In this document: in pieces, positions 1-7,683 of the stretch
How the letters are laid out: every line of letters starts with the position of its first letter
Numbering within the stretch: the first letter of the stretch is position 1
Assembly: GCA_036377675.1 (NCBI GenBank)
Contig: DASUXY010000040.1
Coordinates: forward strand, 1-64,000
Direction of reading: 5' to 3'
Length of the DNA stretch: 64,000 nucleotides
Source: DASUXY01 sp036377675
Lineage (GTDB): Bacteria > Bacillota > Bacilli > Bacillales > Amphibacillaceae
Translations under genes and position numbers: made by a program
Notes under the pieces: model-generated
What the model saw: only the letters and a program-made list of their open reading frames with translations
What the model was told of the DNA's origin: nothing
Database searches by the model: none

Positions 1-13
1 GACCAACAAGAAT

Positions 14-57
14 AACACACCAGGATAATCTTCGAGATTACTTTGGTGTGTTTTTTT
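14..57 (+). terminator. Rho-independent terminator of a gene left of the window
   Basis: A 9-bp outer stem (AACACACCA at 14-22 with TGGTGTGTT at 44-52) encloses a second 6-bp helix (TAATCT/AGATTA) and is followed by a run of T at 51-57. The T run is on the plus strand, so it should end a plus-strand transcript arriving from outside the window. If the gerE junction reading is right, that gene belongs to the mobile element. Confidence 0.85.
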
Positions 58-261
58 ATAATATAAAATCCTAACATTGGAATATAGTTAATGAATTTAA
101 TGTCCATTATTCAAAATGAAACGACGGTTAAAAACAGTTAAATGAAAAAGGCTGAAATTTTTCTAAAGAATGCCAAAAATGAAATCATCACCAGGAATGA
201 CTTTATTAGTTTAGTATAATAAAAACAAAATGATATTGACATTGTTTAGGTGGGGGATATT

Positions 262-492
262 ATGTCTTATACTAAAACAGCATTAGAAGATTGGATTACA
301 CTTAGATATGTCAAACACCATATAAGAACACCTCAAGATATTGATATTACATGCATAGCAAGACATTACGGCATATATATTCATCGTAAGCCAATGCCTG
401 CTCGCTATGATATATTCGGCTTAATAATCCTTTTAATCGACTCACAATTGATTCGCAAAGGGTATACATTTCAAATGCTATGCAAAAGTTAG
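262..492 (+). pseudogene. Truncated ImmA/IrrE-type metallopeptidase gene, fused at its 3' end to gerE sequence
   Basis: The first 60-65 codons read like the N-terminus of phage/ICE ImmA (IrrE family) proteins, with the family-like stretches TALEDWITLRYVKHH, DIDITCIARHYGIYIHRKPMP and ARYDIFG. ImmA normally cleaves the element's own ImmR repressor using an HExxH zinc motif near the middle of a protein of about 120-150 residues. Here the reading frame ends after 76 codons and no HExxH is present. From about position 462 the DNA is gerE sequence read in another frame, so the last 10 or so residues are spurious. The start is ATG 262 behind AGGTGGGGG at 249-257, rather than the GTG at 250. A TATAAT at 215-220 could be a -10 but lacks a clear -35. 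The family call is from memory of the motif pattern. That the gene is cut at a mobile-element boundary is inference. Confidence 0.65.
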
Positions 493-554
493 GTGTTAAG
501 GGGCGTTCACAAGCTGTAGTAGAACTCCTTCGTATGGGGGAATTGAAACTATAG
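465..554 (+). pseudogene. gerE: 3' fragment of gerE (last 29 codons)
   Basis: In the frame ending at TAG 552-554 the DNA encodes YISNAMQKLGVKGRSQAV, then VELLRMGELKL, almost the exact C-terminus of GerE. GerE is the 74-residue LuxR-type regulator that acts with sigma-K in the late mother cell to control coat genes. Only the end of the recognition helix and the last helix are here. The first 45 or so codons, start codon and ribosome site are absent, and upstream DNA is replaced by an ImmA-like gene in a different frame. The fragment is intact to its stop and followed by a strong terminator at 626-660, so it is a clean, undecayed half gene. It is either a true pseudogene or the downstream half of a gene rebuilt by excision of an intervening element. 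Confidence 0.85.
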
Positions 555-625
555 ACGAGAGTGAAAACTTCTTACGAGAAGTTAGGCATCGTTGTTTCGT
601 ACAACTCATCTATCGGTCACTTGTG

Positions 626-660
626 AAAACCGACTTTTCAATTGAAGAGAAGTCGGTTTT
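626..660. terminator. Bidirectional terminator between gerE fragment and thioesterase gene
   Basis: An 11-bp perfect stem pairs AAAACCGACTT (626-636) with AAGTCGGTTTT (650-660). T-rich sequence follows on the plus side. On the minus strand the U tract is inside the stem. It lies between the 3' ends of the plus-strand gerE fragment and the minus-strand thioesterase gene. Confidence 0.85.
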
Positions 661-680
661 ACTCCTTTTATTTGTCAATT

Positions 681-1130
681 TTAAGTTGATTCATGTTGTA
701 ACAGTTTCCTTTTCATCGATTGTGGTAAAGGAATTGGTTTTCCACTCTTTGGTTCTATGAAAACTAATCTGCCTCGGCCGGTAAAACAAATTTCTTCGCG
801 TTCGTTCACTGCCATATAATGGAGATCAAATGATGTCGTTCCTACGTCCGCTGCTTTTACGAACACACTTATTTGTTCATCAAAAAATACTTGTGTCAAA
901 TAATCGCATTGTAAATCTGCTACAATAGGAATTCCTGATTCGTAATCATTACCGAACAGACCCATTGATTTCAAAAATTCAATCCGAGCTTCTTCAAAAT
1001 AAATAAACGTCGAAACGTTGTTCATATGACCGAACAAATCTGTCTCAGAAAACCGAATACGAACACGGGTAGAAAACGAAAAGCTTGAACGCCACTGATC
1101 AAAATCTTTAATATATGAGATTTCTTTCAC
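681..1130 (-). CDS. ysmA: Hotdog-fold acyl-CoA thioesterase, YsmA-like
   Basis: A 149-residue protein of the 4HBT/YbgC-type hotdog family, expected to hydrolyse acyl-CoA or acyl-ACP thioesters in the cytoplasm. The region RIRFSETDLFGHMNN followed by FIYFEEARIEF carries the family's catalytic Asp on the strand before the central helix and the helix itself. The chosen start is GTG 1130, behind AGGAGG at 1140-1145 with a 9-nt gap. An upstream ATG at 1169 is in frame but has no good ribosome site. The gene lies downstream of sdhB, in the place of ysmA in B. subtilis, separated from sdhB by a hairpin at 1198-1233. The natural substrate cannot be told from the sequence. Confidence 0.8.
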   Translation of the reverse strand: MKEISYIKDFDQWRSSFSFSTRVRIRFSETDLFGHMNNVSTFIYFEEARIEFLKSMGLFGNDYESGIPIVADLQCDYLTQVFFDEQISVFVKAADVGTTSFDLHYMAVNEREEICFTGRGRLVFIEPKSGKPIPLPQSMKRKLLQHEST

Positions 1131-1197
1131 GTTGCTCTTCCTCCTCACAGTTATTTCATAATTACACATGCTGAAAATTCAAATAACTTAACCGGAA

Positions 1198-1233
1198 AGT
1201 TAACCCTTACCACATTTAAGGTAAGGGTTAACT
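1198..1233 (-). terminator. Perfect 14-bp inverted repeat after sdhB
   Basis: AGTTAACCCTTACC (1198-1211) pairs perfectly with GGTAAGGGTTAACT (1220-1233) around an 8-nt loop. It lies just past the sdhB stop. The following T tract is short (TTTCC), so it may be a leaky terminator or an mRNA-stabilising 3' hairpin rather than a strong stop. Confidence 0.65.
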
Positions 1234-1247
1234 GATTTGAACGGACA

Positions 1248-2012
1248 TTAGTTTGCTTGGTCGCTTCCGAAAAAATTCTTGAATGCTTGCAATGCTGTTT
1301 GCCGGTTCATTGAAGCTATTGATGTCGTCAATGGAATACCTTTCGGGCAAACTTGAACACAGTTTTGTGAGTTACCACAACCTGTTACTCCACCATCTTC
1401 CATAAGAGCTTCTAGACGTTCACTCTTATTCATGGCTCCTGTTGGGTGATTGTTGTATAACCGTGGCAATGATAATAACGCCGGTCCTATAAAGTTAGAT
1501 TTTTCATTAACGTTTGGACAAGCTTCTAAACAGACACCACATGTCATACACTTCGACAACTCATATGCCCATTGACGGTTTTTCTCAGCCATTCGTGGAC
1601 CTGGTCCGAGATCATGTGTACCATCTATAGGGATCCATGCTTTAATACGTTTTAAATCATCAAACATACGTTCACGATCGATAATTAAGTCACGAACAAC
1701 CGGAAACGTAGACATCGGTTCGATATGAATCGGATGTTCCAGCTCATCGACTAAGGTAGCACAAGATTGTCTAGCTGTGCCATTAATCACCATGGAACAA
1801 GCTCCACAAACTTCCTCCAGACAGTTACTATCCCATTGAACAGGACTTGTTTTTTCTCCTTGAGCATTGACAGGATTTTTTTGGATTTCCATTAATCCAG
1901 AAATAATATTCATATTTCTTCGATAAGGAATATTAAACGTTTCTTTATAAGGAGTACTATCTGGGCCATCTTGTCTTGTAATAATAAACGTCACCGTTTT
2001 CTGTTCGGCCAT
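1248..2012 (-). CDS. sdhB: Succinate dehydrogenase iron-sulfur subunit
   Basis: A 254-residue subunit that passes electrons from the flavoprotein SdhA to the haem-bearing membrane anchor SdhC and on to menaquinone (complex II). The N-terminal ferredoxin domain has Cys64, Cys69, Cys72 and Cys84 for the 2Fe-2S cluster. The C-terminal half has CMTCGVCLEACP (Cys155, 158, 161, 165) and a second group at Cys212, 218 and 222 for the 4Fe-4S and 3Fe-4S clusters. The ATG start follows AAGGGAG two bases after the sdhA stop, so translation is closely coupled. It is the last gene of sdhCAB. Length and motifs are normal for the Bacillus-type enzyme. Confidence 0.97.
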   Translation of the reverse strand: MAEQKTVTFIITRQDGPDSTPYKETFNIPYRRNMNIISGLMEIQKNPVNAQGEKTSPVQWDSNCLEEVCGACSMVINGTARQSCATLVDELEHPIHIEPMSTFPVVRDLIIDRERMFDDLKRIKAWIPIDGTHDLGPGPRMAEKNRQWAYELSKCMTCGVCLEACPNVNEKSNFIGPALLSLPRLYNNHPTGAMNKSERLEALMEDGGVTGCGNSQNCVQVCPKGIPLTTSIASMNRQTALQAFKNFFGSDQAN

Positions 2013-2014
2013 TA

Positions 2015-3778
2015 TTACTTACTCCCTTCGCTTGTTTTCGTATAGTCACGTTTACGTGGCTTAATTAATGATACATCCACATCCTCATACGTAAATTCTG
2101 GAGCATTCGTCTCCTCATTGAATGTAGCGATTGTTGTCTTTAGCCATTCATCATCATTACGGTCTGGGAATTCTGGCTTATAATGTGCTCCCCTACTTTC
2201 ATCACGATGATAAGCCCCCATTGTAATAACTCGAGCTAAATGCAACATATTTTTAAGCTGTCGCGTAAACATAACACCTTGGTTACTCCAACGTGAAGTA
2301 TCATTAATACTTATATTTTCCCAGCGTTTTAATAGCTCTTGAATTTTCTTATCTGTTTCTAATAATTTGTCATTATGACGAACAACTGTAACGTTATCGG
2401 TCATCCACTCACCGAGTTCTTTATGGATTTGATAAGCATTTTCGCCACCATCCATTTTCATAAGCTCTTCAAATTTTTCACGTTCTTCATTTTCTCGATC
2501 TTCAAAGAGCTTTGAAGGAAGATCTTCAACATGTTTATCAAGTCCATCAATATACTCGATCGCTTTTGGACCAGCAACCATTCCACCATAAATAGCTGAC
2601 AACAATGAGTTCGCACCTAGACGGTTTGCACCGTGCTGTGAGTATTCACACTCTCCAGCAGCAAAGATACCAGGAATATTTGTCATCTGGTCATAGTCAA
2701 CCCATAGTCCACCCATGGAATAGTGAACGGCTGGGAATATTTTCATCGGTACTTTTCGTGGGTCTTCCCCGACGAATTTCTCATAAATTTCAATAATTCC
2801 TCCAAGTTTAACATCAAGTTCATCTGGATCTTTATGTGACAAATCAAGGTAAACCATATTTTCGCCATTAATACCGAGCTTCTGGTTTACACAGACATCA
2901 AAGATTTCACGTGTTGCAATATCCCGTGGTACGAGGTTTCCATACGCTGGATATTTTTCCTCCAAGAAGTACCAAGGCTCTCCGTCTTTGTATGTCCAAA
3001 CTCGTCCACCTTCACCACGTGCAGACTCACTCATCAATCGTAACTTGTCATCACCCGGAATTGCTGTTGGGTGAATTTGAATAAATTCACCATTGGCATA
3101 TCTTGCACCTTGTTGGTATAAAATACTTGCCGCTGATCCTGTGTTGATGACAGAGTTTGTTGATTTACCAAAGATAATCCCCGGACCACCTGTTGCGATA
3201 ATTGTTGCATCAGACGGGAAAGATTTGATTTCATGAGATTGAAGGTTTTGAGCAACAATTCCTCTACCCGTACCTTCATCATCGATGATTGCACCGATGA
3301 ATTCCCAGTTTTCATACTTTGTTACGAGACCTTGTACTTCAAATCGACGAACTTGCTCGTCCAATGCATAGAGCAATTGTTGCCCGGTCGTTGCACCTGC
3401 ATATGCCGTACGATGATGTTGTGTACCACCGAAACGTCTAAAATCAAGCAATCCTTCTGGTGTACGGTTAAACATGACCCCCATACGATCCAGCAAGTTA
3501 ATAATTCCTGGTGCCGCTTCACACATCGCTTTTACAGGTGGTTGGTTAGCTAAAAAGTCTCCACCGTAAACGGTGTCATCAAAGTGGATCCAAGGAGAGT
3601 CCCCTTCACCTTTCGTATTTACTGCTCCATTAATTCCACCTTGGGCGCACACTGAGTGAGAGCGTTTTACAGGAACAATAGAAAATAAATCAACATTTAC
3701 ACCAGCTTCTGCAGCTTTAATTGTTGCCATCAGTCCAGCAAGACCTCCACCAACAACAGCTACTTTACGTTTACTCAT
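2015..3778 (-). CDS. sdhA: Succinate dehydrogenase flavoprotein subunit
   Basis: A 587-residue subunit that oxidises succinate to fumarate at the inner face of the membrane. The N-terminal dinucleotide-binding motif VVGGGLAGLMA is at residues 8-18. The sequence RSHSVCAQGG places the covalent-FAD histidine at about residue 41. The active-site and substrate-binding region includes HPTAIPGDDKL, SARGEGGRVW and VHYSMGGLWVD. The chosen start is ATG 3778, behind GGAGTG. The in-frame GTG at 3793 overlaps that ribosome site and is rejected. It is the middle gene of sdhCAB, with about 90 nt to sdhC. Confidence 0.97.
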   Translation of the reverse strand: MSKRKVAVVGGGLAGLMATIKAAEAGVNVDLFSIVPVKRSHSVCAQGGINGAVNTKGEGDSPWIHFDDTVYGGDFLANQPPVKAMCEAAPGIINLLDRMGVMFNRTPEGLLDFRRFGGTQHHRTAYAGATTGQQLLYALDEQVRRFEVQGLVTKYENWEFIGAIIDDEGTGRGIVAQNLQSHEIKSFPSDATIIATGGPGIIFGKSTNSVINTGSAASILYQQGARYANGEFIQIHPTAIPGDDKLRLMSESARGEGGRVWTYKDGEPWYFLEEKYPAYGNLVPRDIATREIFDVCVNQKLGINGENMVYLDLSHKDPDELDVKLGGIIEIYEKFVGEDPRKVPMKIFPAVHYSMGGLWVDYDQMTNIPGIFAAGECEYSQHGANRLGANSLLSAIYGGMVAGPKAIEYIDGLDKHVEDLPSKLFEDRENEEREKFEELMKMDGGENAYQIHKELGEWMTDNVTVVRHNDKLLETDKKIQELLKRWENISINDTSRWSNQGVMFTRQLKNMLHLARVITMGAYHRDESRGAHYKPEFPDRNDDEWLKTTIATFNEETNAPEFTYEDVDVSLIKPRKRDYTKTSEGSK

Positions 3779-3868
3779 TAGTAAAAACTTCACTCCTTTT
3801 TCATTAAACGGCGCTCTAAACGATTTACTTTAAAAAGCATTTCAGCATGCCTAATTTACATCCATCAA

Positions 3869-4486
3869 TTATACGCCAAAAGCAAACTGGATAAGGGTTC
3901 TTACACCCATATAGCTAACAGCTAAAAACACGAGCATTGTGACGTATGTAATAACTTTTTGTGATCGTGGAGATTGTGCAAAACCCCATGATACCAAAAA
4001 GCCCCACAATCCATTAGAAAAGTGGAATGTCGTTGAAAGTACTCCAACAAGGTAAAATACAAACATGAATGGACTAGACAGAATGCCCTCCATCAAGCTG
4101 TAGTTTACTTCTACATTCCCAAGTCCAACTTGTACACGTGTTTCCCAAACATGCCAAGCAATAAAAATCAGTGTAATAACACCCGTAATTCGCTGTAAAT
4201 AAAACAACCAATTACGTGCATAAGAATATTTCCCTACATTGTTACGAGCATCCAAAACAATGTAAACCCCTAGCACTGCGTGAAAAAGAATCGGCAAGTA
4301 AATAATAAAAATCTCCAATAAAATCCCAAATGGTAATGCTCCCATAAAACCTGCCGCTTTATTAAAGCTTTCTTCTCCATACACAGCAAAATGATTCACG
4401 AACAAGTGTTGAACCAAAAAAACTCCGATTGGAATGACTCCTAATAGTGAGTGCAATCTTTTGTAAAAAAACTCACGATGTTCCAC
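3869..4486 (-). CDS. sdhC: Succinate dehydrogenase cytochrome b558 subunit
   Basis: A 205-residue membrane anchor of complex II. It has about five hydrophobic segments (near residues 12-30, 57-77, 92-112, 137-160, 180-202). The N-terminal REFFYKRLHSLLG and further histidines in the helices (QHLFVNH, LFHAVLG, IAWHVWE, FHFSNG) fit the di-haem B-type anchors of Bacillus and epsilon-proteobacteria. These use one large anchor subunit instead of separate SdhC and SdhD. The start is a GTG behind AAGGGGGG with a 9-nt gap. It is the first gene of the operon, with a sigma-A-type promoter 70-100 bases upstream. Confidence 0.95.
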   Translation of the reverse strand: MEHREFFYKRLHSLLGVIPIGVFLVQHLFVNHFAVYGEESFNKAAGFMGALPFGILLEIFIIYLPILFHAVLGVYIVLDARNNVGKYSYARNWLFYLQRITGVITLIFIAWHVWETRVQVGLGNVEVNYSLMEGILSSPFMFVFYLVGVLSTTFHFSNGLWGFLVSWGFAQSPRSQKVITYVTMLVFLAVSYMGVRTLIQFAFGV

Positions 4487-4553
4487 CGTTTGTTACCCCC
4501 CTTAGTTAGTTTTGGTGTTTTTTAATACGTGTGGCATGTCATTTCGACAGTAA

Positions 4554-4582
4554 GGCATATTTTTCTCCTTACTAGTTGTCAA
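4554..4582 (-). promoter_or_regulatory. Sigma-A promoter of sdhCAB
   Basis: On the minus strand a perfect -35 TTGACA (complement of 4577-4582) is 17 bp from the -10-like TATGCC (complement of 4554-4559). The predicted start would give a leader of about 60 nt ahead of the sdhC GTG. No clear catabolite-responsive element was seen beside it. Confidence 0.7.
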
Positions 4583-4771
4583 TGTACAATTTGTGACATG
4601 TTTATTGTACTGCTATCTGTGTAAAGCGTCAAGCAAAGGCTACGGTAAATGATTAGCATACGTAAAAAAATGAAATAGATGTAACACAATGGTATAATTA
4701 GAGCACATTATTCGATCTAATATATCTTTTTAAAGGCTTTTATATGACGATTTTACTCGAAAGGATGACAG

Positions 4772-5209
4772 ATGTTGAAAAAACAAGAGCCATACTCTTT
4801 ATCTTTGCTTGAAAATTTACATACACCTGGTGCTGGCTATGACATTTTGCGCTACATCAGTCTTCCAGATTTACTTGGCCAGGAGTCATCGACGATTTTA
4901 TATTTTATGGGGAAAAACCTCGCCAGAAAATTTCAGTTTGATTCATTAGAAGATATTTATTTCTTTTTTGATTACATCGGCTGGGGAAAACTTGAGCTCG
5001 TTAAAGAGAAAAGGAAAGACTTTATCTTCCACTTACTTTCCGATTCTGTCGTACATCGACTAAAAGCCCCTTTTGAGGCAGAGTTTCGCTTAGAGGCTGG
5101 ATTTTTAGCTGAAGCTGTCCAACAAATAACAGAGAAAGAGTGCGAATGTATAGAAGATATTAATCATCGCATTCACCAAATTCGCTTTAAAGTTATTGAC
5201 GTTCAATAG
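4772..5209 (+). CDS. yslB: YslB family protein (DUF2507-like)
   Basis: A 145-residue soluble protein matching the small YslB family found next to uvrC in Bacillaceae. The body has LPDLLGQESSTILYFMGKNLARKF and the tail EAEFRLEAGFLAEAVQ, which are the most family-like parts. It resembles small V4R/4-vinyl-reductase-like folds, but no catalytic residue can be assigned and its role is unknown. The start is ATG 4772 after AAAGGATG. A TATAAT at 4693-4698 is a plausible -10, with a poor -35. It is monocistronic on the plus strand, between the divergent sdhC and the convergent uvrC. Confidence 0.8.
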   Translation: MLKKQEPYSLSLLENLHTPGAGYDILRYISLPDLLGQESSTILYFMGKNLARKFQFDSLEDIYFFFDYIGWGKLELVKEKRKDFIFHLLSDSVVHRLKAPFEAEFRLEAGFLAEAVQQITEKECECIEDINHRIHQIRFKVIDVQ

Positions 5210-5260
5210 TCTTTCATTCGAACACCAAATGTGAATTATAAAACATTACAAGGAATAGAA

Positions 5261-5296
5261 TAAGGGTGCGGTTCACTTTTAGTTCCCGCACCCTTA
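5261..5296. terminator. Convergent terminator between yslB and uvrC
   Basis: An 11-bp stem pairs TAAGGGTGCGG (5261-5271) with CCGCACCCTTA (5286-5296). The distal arm contains the uvrC stop codon. T-rich sequence follows only on the plus side (CGAATTTT), so it is mainly the yslB terminator. Confidence 0.7.
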
Positions 5297-7075
5297 CGAA
5301 TTTTCATTTAATTGTTTAATGATTTCCCGAGCTGTATTCGCAGGAATTCCTAATCGAGTAATATCTTCCTCAGAAGCTTCTCTAATTTCATCGATCGATT
5401 TAAAATGACGCAATAACAATGTTCGACGTTTTTCTCCAACTCCTGGAATTTTGTCTAATTTAGACTGAAATGCACTTTTCCCTCGTAATTGTCGGTGAAA
5501 CGTAATGGCAAATCGATGTACTTCATCTTGGATGCGCTGCACTAAATAAAATTCTTTCGATCTTCGGGACAATGGAATTATTACAGGAGGATTTCCATAC
5601 AATAATTCACTCGTTTGATGTCGGTCATCTTTAACGAGCCCACATAGTGGAATATCTAAGCTTAGCTCATTCTCTAACACATCTAAAGCAGCGCTCATTT
5701 GTCCTTTTCCACCATCGACAATAATTAAATCGGGTAAAGGTAATTGTTCCTTTAACACCCGTGTATAGCGCCTCCGAATGACTTCTCGCATCGTCTCATA
5801 GTCATCTGGGCCGGTGACACTACGAATTTTATATTTTCGATATTCTTTTTTGTCAGGTCGACCATCAATAAAGACAACCATCGCCGAAACAGGGTCTGTC
5901 CCTTGAATATTCGAGTTATCAAACGCTTCAATTCGGTGGGGAGTTTCAATGTTCAATGCTTCACCAAGCTTTTCGACTGCTACGATGGTCCGCTCTTCAT
6001 CACGCTCAAGTAGCGAAAATTTTTCTTGAAGGGATATTTTGGCATTTTTTTCTGCTAATTCGACTAATTTCCTTTTTTGGCCACGAAATGGGGTATGCAC
6101 TTTGATCTTTAATAATTCAGTCAACAGTTCAAATTTCGTTCCAATCGGAACAAAAATTTCCTGTGGCTTTAAATGCTGCTCGTGTAAATAAAATCGCCCG
6201 ATGAAACTTATGAATGTATCTTCAGGATCAGAGTAGTAAGGAAAAATAGCGACATCTCTTTCGATTAACTTGCCTTGGCGTATGAAGAAAACTTGGACAC
6301 ACATCCACCCTCTATCATAGCTGTATGCAAATACATCCCGATCCACTCGGTCATTGAGGATTATTTTCTGTTGTTCCATGACGACTTGAATGTGCTGAAT
6401 TTGATCTCGTAACTCTTTAGCCCTTTCAAAGTTTAATTGTTCACTCGCTTCATACATTTTTTCTGTTAACTTTTGTTTGATTTCTGTGTGACCACCCTGT
6501 AAGAATGACGTAATATTTTGAATGATTGTTTGATAGTCTTCATTTTGTGGTGGTTCATCACTACATGCTAAACATTGACCCATATGATAATACAAACAAT
6601 ACCGTCCAGGTGGGTTATTACATTTCCTTAACGGATATAACTTATCCAGTAACCGTTTCGTCTCTTTAGCAGCTTTGACATCCGGATACGGACCGAAATA
6701 TTTACCTTTATCATTTTTCACTTGCCTCGTAATGAGCAGTCTCGGATGTCGCTCTGAAGTGATTTTTAAATACGGATAAGACTTGTCGTCCTTCAACATG
6801 ATGTTATATTTTGGGTCGTATTGCTTAATCAAATTCATTTCGAGAATTAACGCTTCGAGCTCTGAAGATGTAACGATATACTCAAAATCAGCAATTTCTT
6901 GCACGAGCCGCTGCGTCTTTTTATCATGGGCCCCAGTGAAATAGGAGCGGACTCTATTTTTTAACTGCTTTGATTTACCTACATAGATGACAGTGCCATA
7001 TTTATCTTTCATTAGATAACAACCGGGTTGTGTAGGGACTACGGCTACTTTTTCTTTGATTAAATATTTACTCAA
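5294..7075 (-). CDS. uvrC: Excinuclease ABC subunit C
   Basis: The nuclease of nucleotide-excision repair, making the 3' and then the 5' incision around lesions held by UvrB. It has an N-terminal GIY-YIG domain (GCYLMKD and VIYVGKSK in the first 40 residues), a UVR coiled-coil domain (around AKELRDQIQ), an RNase H-like endonuclease domain (EAFDNSNIQG; LPDLIIVDGGKGQ) and C-terminal helix-hairpin-helix motifs (KIPGVGEKR). I prefer TTG 7075, because AAAGGA stands 9 nt before it and the resulting N-terminus matches other UvrC proteins in length. ATG 7084 and ATG 7099 are in frame but lack a properly spaced ribosome site. It would be 593 residues. Confidence 0.93.
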   Translation of the reverse strand: MSKYLIKEKVAVVPTQPGCYLMKDKYGTVIYVGKSKQLKNRVRSYFTGAHDKKTQRLVQEIADFEYIVTSSELEALILEMNLIKQYDPKYNIMLKDDKSYPYLKITSERHPRLLITRQVKNDKGKYFGPYPDVKAAKETKRLLDKLYPLRKCNNPPGRYCLYYHMGQCLACSDEPPQNEDYQTIIQNITSFLQGGHTEIKQKLTEKMYEASEQLNFERAKELRDQIQHIQVVMEQQKIILNDRVDRDVFAYSYDRGWMCVQVFFIRQGKLIERDVAIFPYYSDPEDTFISFIGRFYLHEQHLKPQEIFVPIGTKFELLTELLKIKVHTPFRGQKRKLVELAEKNAKISLQEKFSLLERDEERTIVAVEKLGEALNIETPHRIEAFDNSNIQGTDPVSAMVVFIDGRPDKKEYRKYKIRSVTGPDDYETMREVIRRRYTRVLKEQLPLPDLIIVDGGKGQMSAALDVLENELSLDIPLCGLVKDDRHQTSELLYGNPPVIIPLSRRSKEFYLVQRIQDEVHRFAITFHRQLRGKSAFQSKLDKIPGVGEKRRTLLLRHFKSIDEIREASEEDITRLGIPANTAREIIKQLNENS

Positions 7076-7164
7076 ACGATTCATTCCTTTAAATTCCATT
7101 CGTTCGCATGTAAAGAAAAGTTATCTCTTTCATAATAAATGTTTAGATCGTTAAATCAAAGATA

Positions 7165-7195
7165 ATCCCTTGCCACATTTTATGCAACAAGGGAT
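7165..7195 (-). terminator. Hairpin downstream of trxA
   Basis: ATCCCTTG (7165-7172) pairs with CAAGGGAT (7188-7195) just past the trxA stop. The trailing sequence is only moderately T-rich, so termination efficiency is uncertain. Confidence 0.55.
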
Positions 7196-7223
7196 CTCAT
7201 TCGTTTCATTCATATAATATGTG

Positions 7224-7538
7224 TTATGCATGTTTGTTGATCAAATCAGCGAGAGCTTCTTTCGGTTGGAAGCCTACAACTTGATCTACGACATTTCCAT
7301 CTTTAAACAACAGTAGTGTCGGGATACTCATAACACCGAATTTACCCGCTGTTTCTTGGTTTTCGTCTACATCAAGCTTAACGATTTTTACTTTATCTCC
7401 CATTTCTCCGTCAAGTTCTTCTAAAACAGGAGCAATCATTTTACATGGGCCACACCATGGTGCCCAGAAGTCTGCTAACACTAAACCTTCTGAAGTTTCC
7501 TCTGTAAAATTTTGATCTGTTACATTTAAAATTGCCAT
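7224..7538 (-). CDS. trxA: Thioredoxin
   Basis: A 104-residue cytoplasmic thiol-disulfide oxidoreductase. The active site FWAPWCGPC places the redox cysteines at 29 and 32. The cis-proline loop is present (VMSIPTLLLF). It reduces disulfides in ribonucleotide reductase and other proteins and is itself recycled by thioredoxin reductase. The ATG start is preceded by AAGGAGG with a 9-nt gap. It is a stand-alone gene between uvrC and etfA, with hairpins on both sides, and is standard in length and sequence. Confidence 0.97.
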   Translation of the reverse strand: MAILNVTDQNFTEETSEGLVLADFWAPWCGPCKMIAPVLEELDGEMGDKVKIVKLDVDENQETAGKFGVMSIPTLLLFKDGNVVDQVVGFQPKEALADLINKHA

Positions 7539-7635
7539 AACATGTATCCTCCTTAATCAATTTTGACTCTGATGTGAGTATATCACTTATAGTATTTTCT
7601 TCCTAACAGTTTGCTCGTTGCCCTTCAGTCGAGTC

Positions 7636-7670
7636 AAAAAAGGTCTAATCACTGCTGATTAGACCTTTTT
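7636..7670 (-). terminator. Strong terminator of the fadR-fadB-etfBA operon
   Basis: A 15-bp perfect stem pairs AAAAAGGTCTAATCA with TGATTAGACCTTTTT around a CTGC loop, ending in runs of A and T on either side. It lies just downstream of the etfA stop and could stop transcription in both directions. Confidence 0.9.
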
Positions 7671-7683
7671 CTTCTCGTTTACA

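Noticed and set aside
250..261. GTG 250 as the start of the ImmA-like frame
   Set aside because: It overlaps the ribosome site AGGTGGGGG. ATG 262 is correctly spaced and gives the family N-terminus.
3034..3553. Open frames on both strands inside sdhA
   Set aside because: They are shadows of a strongly conserved sdhA frame, with no ribosome sites or recognisable products.
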